NCBI GenBank assembly: GCA_000231825.2
Contig: JH720304.1
Span: forward strand, 945,709-1,009,708
Reading direction: 5' to 3'
Length of the DNA: 64,000 bases
Source of the DNA: Tetrahymena elliotti 4EA
Taxonomy: Eukaryota > Ciliophora > Oligohymenophorea > Hymenostomatida > Tetrahymenidae
Below, in pieces: positions 42,701 through 53,585 of the stretch; within the stretch, counting starts at the first letter, position 1, and each line of letters starts with the position of its first letter. Both the position numbers and the translations under genes were made by a program. A model generated the notes under the pieces. That model searched no databases, had not been told where the DNA came from, and was given only the letters and a program-made list of their open reading frames with translations.

Positions 42701-43942
42701 GATTCAGTAATTAAACTGACTTTATAAAAATCCTATCAAATATTGATCATGAAAATTCAAGAATTGAAATTAAATAGGTGGTTAAAATCTCATCCTATGT
42801 TTTTCAATTTATTTTAATTTCTTTAAAAAAAATACATAATTACATTCATGTGAGCAAAAGTCATAATTCTATCCACTCATCCTTGTAAAGACTTTTTGAG
42901 CTTCTCCCTGTTGTATGAATAAATATAAAAAATATTTGATTCAGTTAGCAAATAAAATAACATATCAAAATAATATGCAAAGCTCATCTATAAAATTTAT
43001 AGTTTTGTATTTAATTTAAATTTTTTAGATTTGTTGTTCATCTAATCAATTAGTTAATTGTGTTAATATTATTTTATTTCTTAACAGAAAAAATAATTTA
43101 TTGTCTCTTTGTCAAAGTAATTTTATATTCGTTACGAGTTTTTCAAAATACTTCTTAACATTATTTATTATTTTTGTAAATCTATTTGCCCTTTATTTCA
43201 TTCATTCAATTAAGCTTTGTATTTATTTTATATATTGATTGATCTAATATTTACTTGACTTAAGCAGATTTTCAATTTTTTAAGGAGTTTAAAAAAATTG
43301 CCAAACTAAATCTTTCCATATGAATCAGCTTCTGCTAACACCATCAGTTCTCTGATTACAGGAATAGATTCCATCACTTCATTTTAAATAAAAATAGCTT
43401 AATTTTTTTTTGAAAGATATTTTTACATGACAGATAAAAGACATATAGTATTTAGTAAAGATAATAGCTTACTTAATGATAGATTTTCTTATTCTACATT
43501 TTGATCAGCATAATTATCTTCTTTTAATAAAGTTGAATCGTTTTCTAAATTTATATTGCTGATGTTATGAAGGTAATTATTGCAATCTTAATTTTCAAAG
43601 TGTATATTGCCCATATTGTAGTCATCTTAAGCTTGAAAATGCTCTTGTTCTACAGAATCATCAAAGAAAGTGCAGGGCGAACATTTACCATTTTTAATAG
43701 GAGAAGCTTTGTAGATAGTTTCCGAATGCTAATTTTCAAGCTAATAATTATAATGTTGGGTATTTTAGTGGATGTTTTAATAGCTGCTCATGAAATTTGT
43801 CTAGCGTTTGATTTATCTCGCTACAATCGAGGTTGTAATTTTCCTTTAATTATTACCTATTATAATATGATATTCTACACTTACTATCAATTAAAACCTG
43901 TATGTTCTTTATTAAACGGAATTTTTTACTTTGTAATAACAT
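39723..43942 (-). CDS. PH-domain protein, possible BAR-PH arrangement, multi-exon
   Basis: About 1,050 residues in eight or more exons, ending at TGA 39725-39723. The N-terminal third is N/Q-rich. A helical region follows (LQLDLRDLMVYSRAHLDLDLDF; LLEMFEFYDNIYTGVIKKK; KINKIINDRFIYQLESFLQ) that could be a BAR-like coiled coil. After GWLQRKSKKHQNKWSNLFFYI comes a likely PH domain: SGIIEIAM..., QYLVIEQGKCKIFNIKQ, then far downstream the final strand and helix RLIVAADSEYKRKQWIFTI. The domain is interrupted by roughly 100 N/Q-rich residues. PH and BAR modules bind phosphoinositides and curved membranes. The 5' end is uncertain: good coding from ATG 43942 changes frame near 43750, while ATG 43791 is in the downstream frame. 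Confidence 0.6.
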
Positions 43943-44327
43943 AATTTGTTTGTATTTTTTTTATGAATCTTAAGTGAATGAATTTATCTAATTATCTGCT
44001 TGCTAGTCATTCATACAAATTATAAATATAGAGAAATCAATCCAAATCACAATGCAAGCTAAACCAAAAAGCATTTATTTATAAATTACTAACATACTAT
44101 CAAAATATCAAAAAAATTGATTTCAAAATTAAAACAAAGCAATTCATTTTAATACTATTAGTATTTTTTTTCATTTGATATCGTAAATATTCTTTGTTTT
44201 CCTTGACTTATTTAGATATTTACTCTTCCATTCAATCTTTTAGACTTTTTATTGAGCTATTATTAATATTTGACTATTGAGTGGTCTTTTTCTAATAAAA
44301 ACGATAACTGAAATTATACAAAATACA

Positions 44328-45680
44328 TCAAAATATTAAAATCTAAATATTATTTTATCTTCTTTCACACATTTTAATAGTTGCTTTCTGCTAGCATTTT
44401 TAATAACGTGATTGTATATTTTTTTTCATTTATTATTTTTTAATCTCTGCCCCGAACTAATTTATCTGTGTTTGTTAGCTATTTACAATTTTTCTATCTA
44501 AATTAGCTTGAGTTTTTTTTAAATTTCTTTCTTTCTAATTAAAAAATTTGAAGAAATTTTTAAAGAAATTTTTATTTATACCACAAATACTGATCATATT
44601 GTTTGAGGTAATTAATTCACTGCATTTTTATAATTTATATGGTCAACAAGTAGAAAATATGTAACATTTTAACTAAATTCTACTCTAACGCAGAATTATT
44701 TGATTTAATAATAATAATTCGATTACTCATTTTACCTTTATCAAAATGAAGGTAGAATTAACAAAAATAAATTGGTAAATACCTCAGGTAGATAATTACG
44801 ATCCTTAATAATTTTTGTGTTTCTTTAAGCTTTAATTCTAGCATTTAAAATAATTTGATAATCACCAAAATTCTTTTATAATTTTAGATTTAAAATAAAA
44901 AAAATAATGCTATGATTACAAATAAATTTAAAACACCAATTTGAAATAAATTCATAAATTCTTTTCTTAGAAAATTCAATGAAGAAACGGTCTATTTCAA
45001 TTATTTTTTGTAAATTTGATTATTTTCACACATACATTTTGTCTAAAATATTAATTATTTTGAACTAAAATTTAGTAAGAATAAAATTAATGGCTCCTTT
45101 TATTAAACCAAAGAGAAAACTTTAATAATTAATAATAATATCTCTAAAAGAAATCAATTAATTTTCTACCAAAAAAATATTTAATTTGTAATTTACCATT
45201 TTGTTTTTGAGCTATTTTTGAAAAATGAGCCATCATCATCATCATTAAAATTTTGAATAATTTTAATTTTGTTCTTAACTTGTATGGCCTGTTCCTTCCC
45301 TCTTTGGGATAAAAGTAACAGGTATTCTAAATTAAACTCCAATTTAAAAAGCTAATTTTGAAATACTTCAAATTTTATTTAGAATTTTTGAAGCACAATC
45401 TAAATGAAAAACGACATGAAGAGTATGTAAAAAAGTCAAATATTAATATTCCAGCAGATTTGATTGCTTATATTTTTTAATGTTCAGAATTGCTTGAGGT
45501 AGAGACAATTGTACATTTCCATTCAATTCATCTATTTCACTACTATCTAGAGAGAAATCCACAGTATTTATTTATAATTATTCCCTTTGATTTTTTCAAA
45601 AAACATCTTTGTACATAGAGAATTAAAAGGTGATTTGTAATTGTTGTGTCTGGTTTGTCTTATGTTATCATCTAAAGTAG
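44328..45680 (-). CDS. Coiled-coil protein of unknown function, 5' end uncertain
   Basis: At least five exons read in one continuous frame after splicing and end at TGA 44330-44328. In order they are SLDSSEIDELNGN, then IVLQKFQIKFEVFQNQLFKL with LLSQRGKEQAIQVKNKIKII and an acidic DDDDGSFFKNSSK, then CMCENNQIYKKQLKQTVSS, then GDYQIILNARIKAQRNTKII, and a final helical exon KERNLKKTQANLDRKIVNSQ ending in a basic tail. Donor/acceptor phases match at most junctions. The protein is mainly helical and charged, with no domain I recognise. Upstream of about 45600 coding is plausible in more than one frame (for example NIRQTRHNNYKSPFNSLC), so the start is not fixed. Confidence 0.55.
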
Positions 45681-46017
45681 CTATTCAATTGATTTACTTA
45701 CTATTAACTAAAGCACATTTTTAAAATCAAAAGTTATTCGAAAAATGCTAAATCTGTGCTGATAACATAATATATATATCAAATTATTCCTATACTAAGC
45801 AAGGTAAAATAAACAATCTTAAATATACTTCTATTTAAGTTATATTTTATTTTTAAATAAAAAATAAACCCAGATATCCTAAAAACAGAAAATAAAAGTA
45901 AATACATTAATTAAAACAATTTATTCATTTTTTCACATTTAAAACACAAAATAAATAGTATTAACTACCTTTAATTTCTAAATCACCTTAAGAGATGAGC
46001 TTTTAATTGATAAAGTT

Positions 46018-46389
46018 ATGATTTTTCTTAAATTACTTGAGCCTTTAGTCTCTTAAGATATCTTAGATAATTTCATGAAAGTATCAGTATAATTATTGGA
46101 GGTTCTCTATGAAGATTTTATATACATAAAGAATTACCCTGACATGAATTTACTAGCTGCATCAAGTAATTTATAAGTTTGTTTGATAATATTGAATTTT
46201 TCCTTCTTAAAAACTAAAAAAGTAATTTAATGTGCATCAGTCCTTTTAACTAAACACACAGGAAGCATGCCAATCATTTTAAGATTAAGCAGTTTGATAA
46301 AACAAAATCACTAAGCAATTTTGCAAATTTCTTACTAATTACTTAAAAAAATCCTGAAAAAAGAGTTTATGAAAGGGTTTTGCTTTTGA
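46018..46389 (+). CDS. Possible ARM/HEAT-like helical ORF (fragment?)
   Basis: 123 codons from ATG 46018 to TGA 46387-46389; the frame stays open upstream to about 45920. The product is a run of amphipathic helices (FLKLLEPLVSQDILDNFMKV; VQLLEVLYEDFIYIKNYPDM; NLLAASSNLQVCLIIL) with the spacing of ARM or HEAT repeats. It is GC-richer than its surroundings. No neighbouring exons were found, so it may be a lone exon, a remnant or a small gene. Direction is chosen because this strand gives the better composition. Confidence 0.4.
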
Positions 46390-46599
46390 TATTAAAAAGA
46401 AAAATAAATAATCATAAGGTTTAGAATAGTTTAATTTTTAGCATTGTGCTAAAAAAATAAGTTTTGTAATTGTTTATGATATTTTTTTGTAGAAAAATAC
46501 TAATTTATTAATACAAGTAATTAAAAGTATTTTACTAGTAAAAAATATATTAAATAAAGGTTTTAAAATCATTATAATAGATCTTTATAAAAAATGTTT

Positions 46600-47000
46600 A
46601 GAATATTCATCTTCATAGAGATAAATCTTATCTTCGTTAAGTGCATACATTAATAAATTTTTTTAAATTATCTGAATTAAAAATGATATTATGAAAGTAG
46701 GTAACACATGTATTTTTTGTAGATCTTTTTAAAAATCTTTTGAAGCACAATCTTCATTAAAAATAAATATAATAGAGGTTAACAATACATTTAATAACTG
46801 CCATAAAAAATAAATATCTAGAAGAATAACATTGTAAACTTAATTAGAAATACCATTTTCATTAAAAATATTAAGGTTAAAAATACAAATATTTATAAAT
46901 TAAAATATTTAGAAATACCACCTTAAATGCTATGAAGGTTTTTATTGTTTATGTAATCAGAAGTATCATCTTCATATAAAATAAATATTAATACGAATTA
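46600..47000. repeat. Degenerate short repeats, coding relic on the minus strand
   Basis: A motif similar to agaaataccattttcattaa recurs near 46610, 46741, 46848, 46911 and 46958, irregularly spaced. On the minus strand the copies read as variants of N-E-D-x-x-S (YEDDTSD, NENGIS, NEDCAS, NEDKIY). A further gaagcacaatct copy lies at about 45391 inside the neighbouring coiled-coil gene, where it encodes VLQ in another frame. It looks like a decayed tandem repeat or a set of tiny exons. No gene model holds. Confidence 0.4.
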
Positions 47001-47164
47001 GAATTCTTACATTTATAAATATATATATAAAATATTTCAAAGGATAATGTTCATATTTACAAACATTTAGTTTCAGTTAAATTATCTAAATGATTAAAAC
47101 TCTGGTTCTTATAAATAATAAGGAATTTGTAGTTAAATCTTCTACAAATTACTCATTTAAACAT

Positions 47165-48189
47165 TCATTCAAAATCTTCCTCTTCTTTTAATTAAGCTAG
47201 TTTCTTTCCCTTTCTAATTTATTTCATATTCTCCTCAATCATAATTTATATTTCATCTGTTTTAATACCACCAGCTTCCGCATGTTCCTTCTTTCTATTC
47301 TCTTCATCAATAAAGAACTGATCATAATCTTTTAAGAAAATAGGATACAAAGAATCAAATACTCTATCTATGCTTCTATATGATGCTATTTGACCTATAA
47401 TAAATTATAAATAAAGTAAATCATTTTATTTGTTTTTTAAAGATATTCTCTTTTTAACATAAGAAGAAGTTTACATAACAAAACCAGTACAAATAGTAAT
47501 AAATAAGCTCAAAAGAACATGTTTTTATTATTTATTTAAATACTTTAAAAAAATAAAATATTACCACCAATATGAGTAAAGGTTAGTGTTAGACAGACCT
47601 TTCTTATAATAGATTATTTTCTCATAAAAGTACCCCAACAAATACTTGATACAAAGATTCCCCAAAAGAAGCCATTAAATCTAATACGATTTTGACATTA
47701 AGCAACTTGGTTAATGTATAAAACTCTGTTATCAAATTTTAATTTATTAATCCCTTGAATTCTATTTTGTAGAGTGTATATGTACATGTCTTATTCCTCT
47801 ATACCACCATATGCTGATTTATATCTAAGAGGATTTTCCATATCAGCTTTATTTTTGAAGTAAACATAATTCAATATTTTCTACTTTTAGGAAAAAGAAA
47901 AATTATTCTTAGCAACATAATCATCTCCAATAATTCCCTTAAAAAAAACCTTAATATCTCCAAGAGCAGTATCAACGTATTTTGCAACTCTCATTTCTTC
48001 ACTGTATTCAGGTCTTCTTTCCTCAGCAAAAAATTACTTTTATATCATCTCTTTCTGATACTTAATTTCTATTTTTTCAAGCTGTCTTTCCTCAGACTTA
48101 TCTTCAAAATATTTAGCTTTGGCTATATCATTTTCAACACCGAGCTTAATGGCTTCTCTGATTGTCTTTGGCTAATTGTTTGATGACAT
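47165..48189 (-). CDS. Membrane protein, possibly mitochondrial, unknown function
   Basis: 284 residues from two exons (48189-47565 and 47394-47165), 285 codons in total. The N-terminal 110 residues are charged and helical (IREAIKLGVENDIAKAKYFE). A hydrophobic hairpin lies near 170-208: FNGFFWGIFVSSICWGTFM, then VCLTLTFTHIGGQIASY after a short basic loop. The C-terminal domain is highly charged and ends in EEEDFE. The combination of a soluble charged N-terminus, a short hairpin and a charged tail is common among accessory subunits of ciliate respiratory complexes, but that is analogy only. No signal peptide is apparent. Confidence 0.75.
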
Positions 48190-48615
48190 TTATAATCAAT
48201 AAAACCTAATAATTATTTGGAGTATTACAGATAACACTAATTAAACAATGAATATTGAAATATAAAAATATTATTGGTTATTTTCAATCAAAAGTTTGCA
48301 ATTAGAAAATTCTTTTTAAAATAGCATATCCTTTACGATTTATTCTAAAAGAAGGTAGGTAGGTAGGTACATTAATAATATATTAATTAATTAATTTTTA
48401 ATTTATTTATCTGTTAAATTTTAATTTAAATTCATTTTAAATTATTTTGTTTTTCGAAAAATTGACTGAAAAATAAATTAAAAAGTAAATTCTACTTTTC
48501 AATAAAAAATGAAAAAGTTTTAAGATATCAATAGAAAACAAATAAATAAATAAGGGAATAAATAAATAAGTTTAAGGCTTTAATGTAATTTCCAAGATAT
48601 AAAATTTATGACATT
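48190..48615. other. Spacer with (ggta)n microsatellite
   Basis: Divergent intergenic region. It contains four tandem ggta units at about 48354-48370 followed by a (ttaa)n-like run. No other feature. Confidence 0.5.
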
Positions 48616-49033
48616 ATGAAGCAAACCATTGAATTATTTCAATTGTTTCCTTTTTACATACACAAAGAAATTTTGCATTTTACAAATAAAGGCACACTTA
48701 TCTGTACTGGCTAGTAAGTTTTTTTTATGTTTGTTTGTTTATTTAATTTATTAATTGATTGATTGGTTGATTTATCTTATTTTTAAAATAGTTTTATCTT
48801 TACAATTATTATTATTGGTTGATTCATTTGATTGAATTATTGAAAAGGTTATTAATTATAATAATTAATTAGTTAGAAATTAAGATATTCTTTTGTTTTT
48901 TTCACAACCTATTTCTTTTAGTTTTAGGTATGTTCTTAGAGTAACTGTTTAACTTCGGCTTTCTGAAGCAGTATACAGCTAGCTGACTTCGCTCAATTAG
49001 TTTCTAAGCTTTGCATCAGATGATGTTAAATGA
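48616..49033 (+). CDS. Small two-exon protein, unknown function
   Basis: 67 residues from exons 48616-48713 and 48928-49033, 68 codons in total. The donor is the consensus GTAAGT and the acceptor TTTTAG; together they complete a TAG glutamine codon at the junction. The product begins MKQTIELFQLFPFYIHKEIL and continues YVLRVTVQLRLSEAVYSQL before a leucine-rich end. The second exon is clearly GC-richer than the surrounding DNA, which supports real coding. It looks like a compact alpha/beta protein. I do not recognise the family. Confidence 0.6.
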
Positions 49034-49931
49034 TGAGTATAAGGCGCTTGATTTGGGCGAAGTGATGTTTTGATTTGTACTGTCTTATAAAAATTAGTTA
49101 TTATTGTACTATTATTGGAAGTATTTCGTTGATAAAATAAATAAAATCTAATATGGTTCTTAAATAAAGATAAATATCTTATCTTATTAGCTTTTAAGAT
49201 AATAAATTAATAAAATTAGGTGATGGAAGAATTATTAAAGGTTTTTTATTTAAAAGTTATTTCTTGTTGCCTTATGAAATAAGCATCAATCAAAGAAATA
49301 TTATTCTGATGCGCTCTATTACTATTTAAAGAACTCATGCGATTGTGTCAAAAAAGAAAATAGTTTTATGTTTGTGTTATAAATAGTTAATTTTAGAGTT
49401 AAAGTTATTTATTATTTTATTTTAATGGATGAATGAATGAATTTATTTATTTATGTTTGTATGTATGTAAAATTGCTGCGTCTAGATTGATTCAAAACAA
49501 CTTTCTCAAATTTTCAATGTAAAAATGTTTAGGTAAAAGCTAGATTTAGTACTCATCAAGCTTCTAGTTAGTTAGTTAATATTTATCCATGTTTATTAAT
49601 TAAGTAACTGGATATACTGGTCTATGGATGGATGAATTGAATTTATATTTGAATGAGGTTGATTTAAAAATAAATATATGGTTAGTTTTTTTGGTTGGTT
49701 GGTTGGCTAAGAGGTGAGAAGAGGACTAGCTAAAGGGATGAGAAAGATTATAAATGGACTTAATTTATTGAATGAATAAACAATTTAGATTATTAATTTT
49801 AATAGATAAATTAAGAGTATTTATTAATATAGGGACTGGTTATTATGTATGAATGATAGTTTGTTTGATTGATTGATTTATATAAAATGGTAGATGATAC
49901 ACTTAATTTAAGCAGTTAATTATTAGGGGGC
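49034..49931. other. Convergent spacer with simple-sequence tracts
   Basis: AT-rich with short tandem tracts: gaatgaatgaat near 49428, tagttagttag near 49565, ggttggttggttgg near 49692 and gattgattgattt near 49868. It lies between the 3' ends of the small gene and the TBP gene. No RNA gene was recognised. Confidence 0.45.
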
Positions 49932-50615
49932 TCATTGGGCACCTGCGTTTTGTTAGTTGATGGGTGGTTATTCTTTTTTCTAGAAGGCAACAAATTCTGG
50001 TTTGATTTTATCATAGGCTTGCTAAATGTCTTCTTGACTTTTAGCACCTGTGAATACCATTTTACCAGATGCAAAAACTAACGCAATGATGTTATTCTTT
50101 TTTTTTTGTTCACCAGGATTAAGCATATAGCGATAAATCAAACCGGGGAATGTATCATCGTAAGTTGAGAATTATTTATGATCTTTATCATCATGAATTT
50201 TATCTAGACACACGGAGTATCCTAATTTACAGGAGGCGACAATGTTTCTAACTTGGACTTCTTTGTTCTCAAATCTGCAGTCAACATTGAGTTATTTTTT
50301 GATAATACCAAATATTTTTTCTGCAGCAGTTTGACTTTCATATGTACTTCTTGTTCCAACGATAGTCATGTTTCCAGATGAATAAATTAAACCAGTTGCT
50401 TTTGGTTCTTTAATACGCATGAAAACAGCAGGAAATCTTTTTGGGTTATATTAAGTATTACGGCAAGTTTGCGCAATCAGCTGAAGATCGAAAGGCGGTT
50501 TTTACTTGCTGCTGTTACTGCTGTGACCATCTTGACGAATCATCTTAATGGTGGCGACGACATTTTAGATTTTTGGAGTGTCGTCAGATTTACTTTATTA
50601 ATTAGCTTAGTTCAT
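49932..50615 (-). CDS. TATA-box-binding protein (TBP or TBP-related)
   Basis: 227 residues, no intron, ATG 50615 to TGA 49934-49932, with an in-frame TGA six bases upstream of the ATG. TBP nucleates transcription initiation by all three nuclear RNA polymerases. The bipartite saddle is clear. Repeat 1: PKIQNVVATIKM, YNPKRFPAVFMRIKEPKATG, LIYSSGNMTIVGTRS. Repeat 2: VQVRNIVASCKLGYSVCL, DTFPGLIYRYMLNPGEQ, IIALVFASGKMVFTGAKSQE and a final helix. Repeat 1 carries an insertion of about 16 residues after IKM (rich in S, K and Q). Repeat 2 has lysines where metazoan TBPs are shorter. The N-terminal extension is very short, and a 14-residue Q/P-rich tail follows the core. It could be the main TBP or a divergent TBP-related factor. 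Confidence 0.92.
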
Positions 50616-51000
50616 CAATCAATTCCTCTCTATTCTTTTGGAACTCTGAGTTTTTCTTTTTTGTTAGTTTTTAATTTATTATAAGTTTTTGACTCCCCAA
50701 TATTTAAGCTTCAAACCCCAAAACCTTGAAATCTATCTCTTTTTATATATTTTTTAAAATTTTATACAAAAATTCTATTATACTATCATGTTTTAGAGCG
50801 AATCGGTACCCTTTTAGCACTTCTGACGTTATAAATGCCTTCAATAAGCCATTTTTTGTTAAAGTTTTCTTCCCAATAATCAGTGCTTTAGAACCTTTCT
50901 TAACAAATAATATAAGAAATTGTAATAAAATTTGATCTCTTAAATAAAAGTGGGGATAACATTCAATTAAAATTCTTAATCGCTACCTAAAATATGTCAT
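50584..51000 (-). CDS. Basic protein ORF overlapping the TBP start
   Basis: 138 residues, ATG 51000 to TGA 50586-50584, in a different frame from TBP and overlapping its first 32 bases. Composition is coding-like and basic: RLRILIECYPHFYLRDQILL, KKGSKALIIGKKTLTKNGLL, KGYRFALKHDSIIEFLYKIL, then a charged helical C-terminus. A short coding-like stretch just upstream (ATG 51107, MIQRGLSFCERKDKQKRFEK) ends nearby and may be a first exon, though the splice phase did not resolve. Small size and basic charge would suit an organellar ribosomal protein, but I cannot name one. Confidence 0.6.
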
Positions 51001-51107
51001 ACCCTACCATTACCCACATAGCACTTCATTTTCTATCTGTTTAAGATCTTTTCAAAGCGTTTTTGTTTGTCTTTCCTTTCACAAAAACTCAGGCCTCTCT
51101 AAATCAT

Positions 51108-52742
51108 AAAAAATTCAAAAATTTTGAAAAGCCATCCTCCCTTATTTTACCCGCTAATATCCCATATATAATTACACTCATTCAAATAATATGCTTCTAT
51201 TACAAAAATCAAAAAGTGATTTATTTATTGACTGATTGACTTAATAATCAAAAGAAGGAAAAAATCAAATAAACAAGACTGGGAAGGTTTTATTTAAATC
51301 CAGATTCAAAAAATTTGATATATTTTTTTTAGATAATACTTAATTAAAAATAAAAAATTTCTAAAGAAATTCTAAATTTCTTAGTTGGGGATCATAGAAA
51401 AAATAGAACTAAGATTAGCTCACTTCTTCCTCATATTAATAGCAATATAATATATAATATTGAAGAAGTACATCATTTATGACAAATTTTTGCAAAATCT
51501 TTCATCAAATCGTTTAAAATAAAATACAAATTCTTTACATTTATGTTCATAAATATTATTTTTTACTTAAATTAAAACAATTTTATTTCTTTGTTCTTTG
51601 ATGCTTCACAACTAATGAAAAAAAAGCGTCTATTATCTGTTTATTTTAAAAATAGACAAATCAATATAATTAATTAGATATTGTTTGGTTTTAATCAAAA
51701 TTATTTTCTGGTTAACTTCTATATAAATTCTAATATATTTCTTTTATTTTTCTGAATAATTACAACAAAATGTAAAATAAAAGTGTTTTAAAAATTCCAA
51801 ATTAAAATAAATTTTTATTTTTTCAAGAAAAAGACAAATTAAAAAATTGACATATATTTTATCAGATTCAATCAAATTAATTATCAAAACTTGGCTAAGC
51901 TATAATTTAATTAATAAGCTAATAAAATATTTAGTTCAACTAAAAAATTTAAAGTTTCTTTTTTAGACTAAAAATAATTGAACAAAAGAATTTTAAAAAA
52001 ATAAATTAAATGTTATCTTATTGCATTTTTGAATAGATAGGAATGATAATCCCGGTTTAATTATTATAAAAGAATATAAGATTTGCTATTGAAGGAACAT
52101 ACATGAATTGAGAATGAATAACTATTTGTTTTTTAAAGGCATTCCAACAATAATTATACGATCAAATCTAATTACATGATTAGGGATTCAAGAAATTTCT
52201 AAAACAAACTATTTCAATAGCATTAATTGTATCAGTTAAAATATTGTTGGCTTCCATAAATAATTAAAAATAAATAAATAATAAATATAATTTATCTTAT
52301 TAATAATAACAGTAACAATAAATCCATTGAAGAAATCTTATAGAAATAAATATTACTCACTGATTCGAATAATAACTTTTCAAAATTGAATAAAAACTTT
52401 TGAAGTATAACTATTTAAGTTTTACAATTCTGAAGAAAATACATTTTTTTCGCACTTGATCATTAAGGCTAGAGAGGATCAATCTTTACATAATAATAGA
52501 AAATAATTTGTTCGTTTATTTGTTTAAAATTTAGTTATTTTGCTGATATTGCAACATTGATTAATTTTTTAACTGTTTTAATTGGACGTACACGCATACT
52601 GAGGTATTAAAAATATAGCAAATTAATTCTGAAAAAAAATTAATAACTAGCGAGAAAGTAGAGAAGAATAAATTTTTTGGACTTTTTCAGCGAGAAAAGC
52701 AAATAAAAAACATCTGGGAAATCAATCTTTAATTAGATTTTT
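51108..52742. other. AT-rich spacer with a doubtful Sm-like relic
   Basis: Long intergenic stretch between divergent genes. On the minus strand, 52257 down to about 52000, ATG-MEANNILTDTINAIEIVCF and then RIIIVGMPLKNKQLFILNSC faintly recall an LSm fold (strand, G, strand). The frame is broken between them, so no gene is called. Confidence 0.4.
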
Positions 52743-53585
52743 ATGAATAATATTTTGATTGATAAAGGAAACTCATTTACTATGAATTTAGTTTAAAAAT
52801 GTATAGATAGGTTACCTAAATGGGATGATGTAACTCGCAACATGCCATTTATCATCACTGGTTCAGTAGGTATAGCATTTATTTTAATGAGCAGATCTGA
52901 AAGGAAAAAGTAGCATTAAAGAGAGCGCAAGATTGTTGACTAGAAGCTTAAAAAAGATGCAAAACTTGTTGAAAAGAAAAATGAATAAGGTGTTAAACCA
53001 GCTGAAGATGAAGAAGAGAAAAAAAATGACTCGACTGAAAACAGCAACAATTAAAAAGTTTACTAATTAGCCCACCATTATCAAACAGAAAAAACTGAGG
53101 AGAAAACTCCCTAATCCATTAGCAACAATCTCAGATTCTAAAAAAAAAATAACAAAAAAACTTTGGAAAACGATTCAGGCTCAGGTGATGATTCAGATGA
53201 ATTTTAAAAAAAGCTCTAACAAAACTAATCTCACCAAAACAGCAACCACGCATACATCAACAGCAGTGAATACGATTTTTTCAATAGCCATAGACACAGT
53301 CAAGGCGAAGATGATGAAGAAGAAAGATTTGATAAGGTGAACCCAAATGACTAAATCTCCGAAATAGCTTCCATTCATTAAAAATCAGCTATCCCTAGAG
53401 AAAAAAGACAAAAACGTGCTCCCATAAAAATCAATAGAAACTTTGCTACTGATACTGAAAACAATGAAAAGTTGTAAAAATTAAAATCGATTGTACAAAA
53501 AGAAAAGAAAATTGAAGACAAAGTCTTCTTTTAGATGTTCTTGAACATCGTTGGCACTGAAGCTGAGTAAGATGATGACGATTGA
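52743..53585 (+). CDS. Single-span membrane protein with charged tail
   Basis: 280 residues, single exon, 281 codons. A short N-terminus (about 30 residues) precedes one membrane span near 33-50 (PFIITGSVGIAFILMS), followed by a basic stretch (RSERKKQHQRERK). The remaining 220 residues are highly charged and low in hydrophobics, with acidic clusters (EDEEEKK; GEDDEEERFD; QDDDD at the end) and a short basic REKRQKRAPIKINR near 225. There is no signal peptide in front of the span, so a tail facing the cytoplasm or nucleoplasm is plausible. No known domain. Confidence 0.8.

Noticed and set aside
43567..43944. 125-codon plus-strand frame
   Set aside because: It lies opposite minus-strand coding of the PH-domain gene, which has better composition and connects to further exons; this one is its antisense shadow.
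48920..49080. GC-richer patch considered as a snoRNA or other RNA gene
   Set aside because: Most of it is explained by the second exon of a small protein gene; no paired C/D or H/ACA structure was convincing.
51990..52257. LSm/Sm-like minus-strand stretch
   Set aside because: The two parts are in different frames without a workable splice, and the DGR motif is not conserved; similarity too weak to call even a pseudogene.
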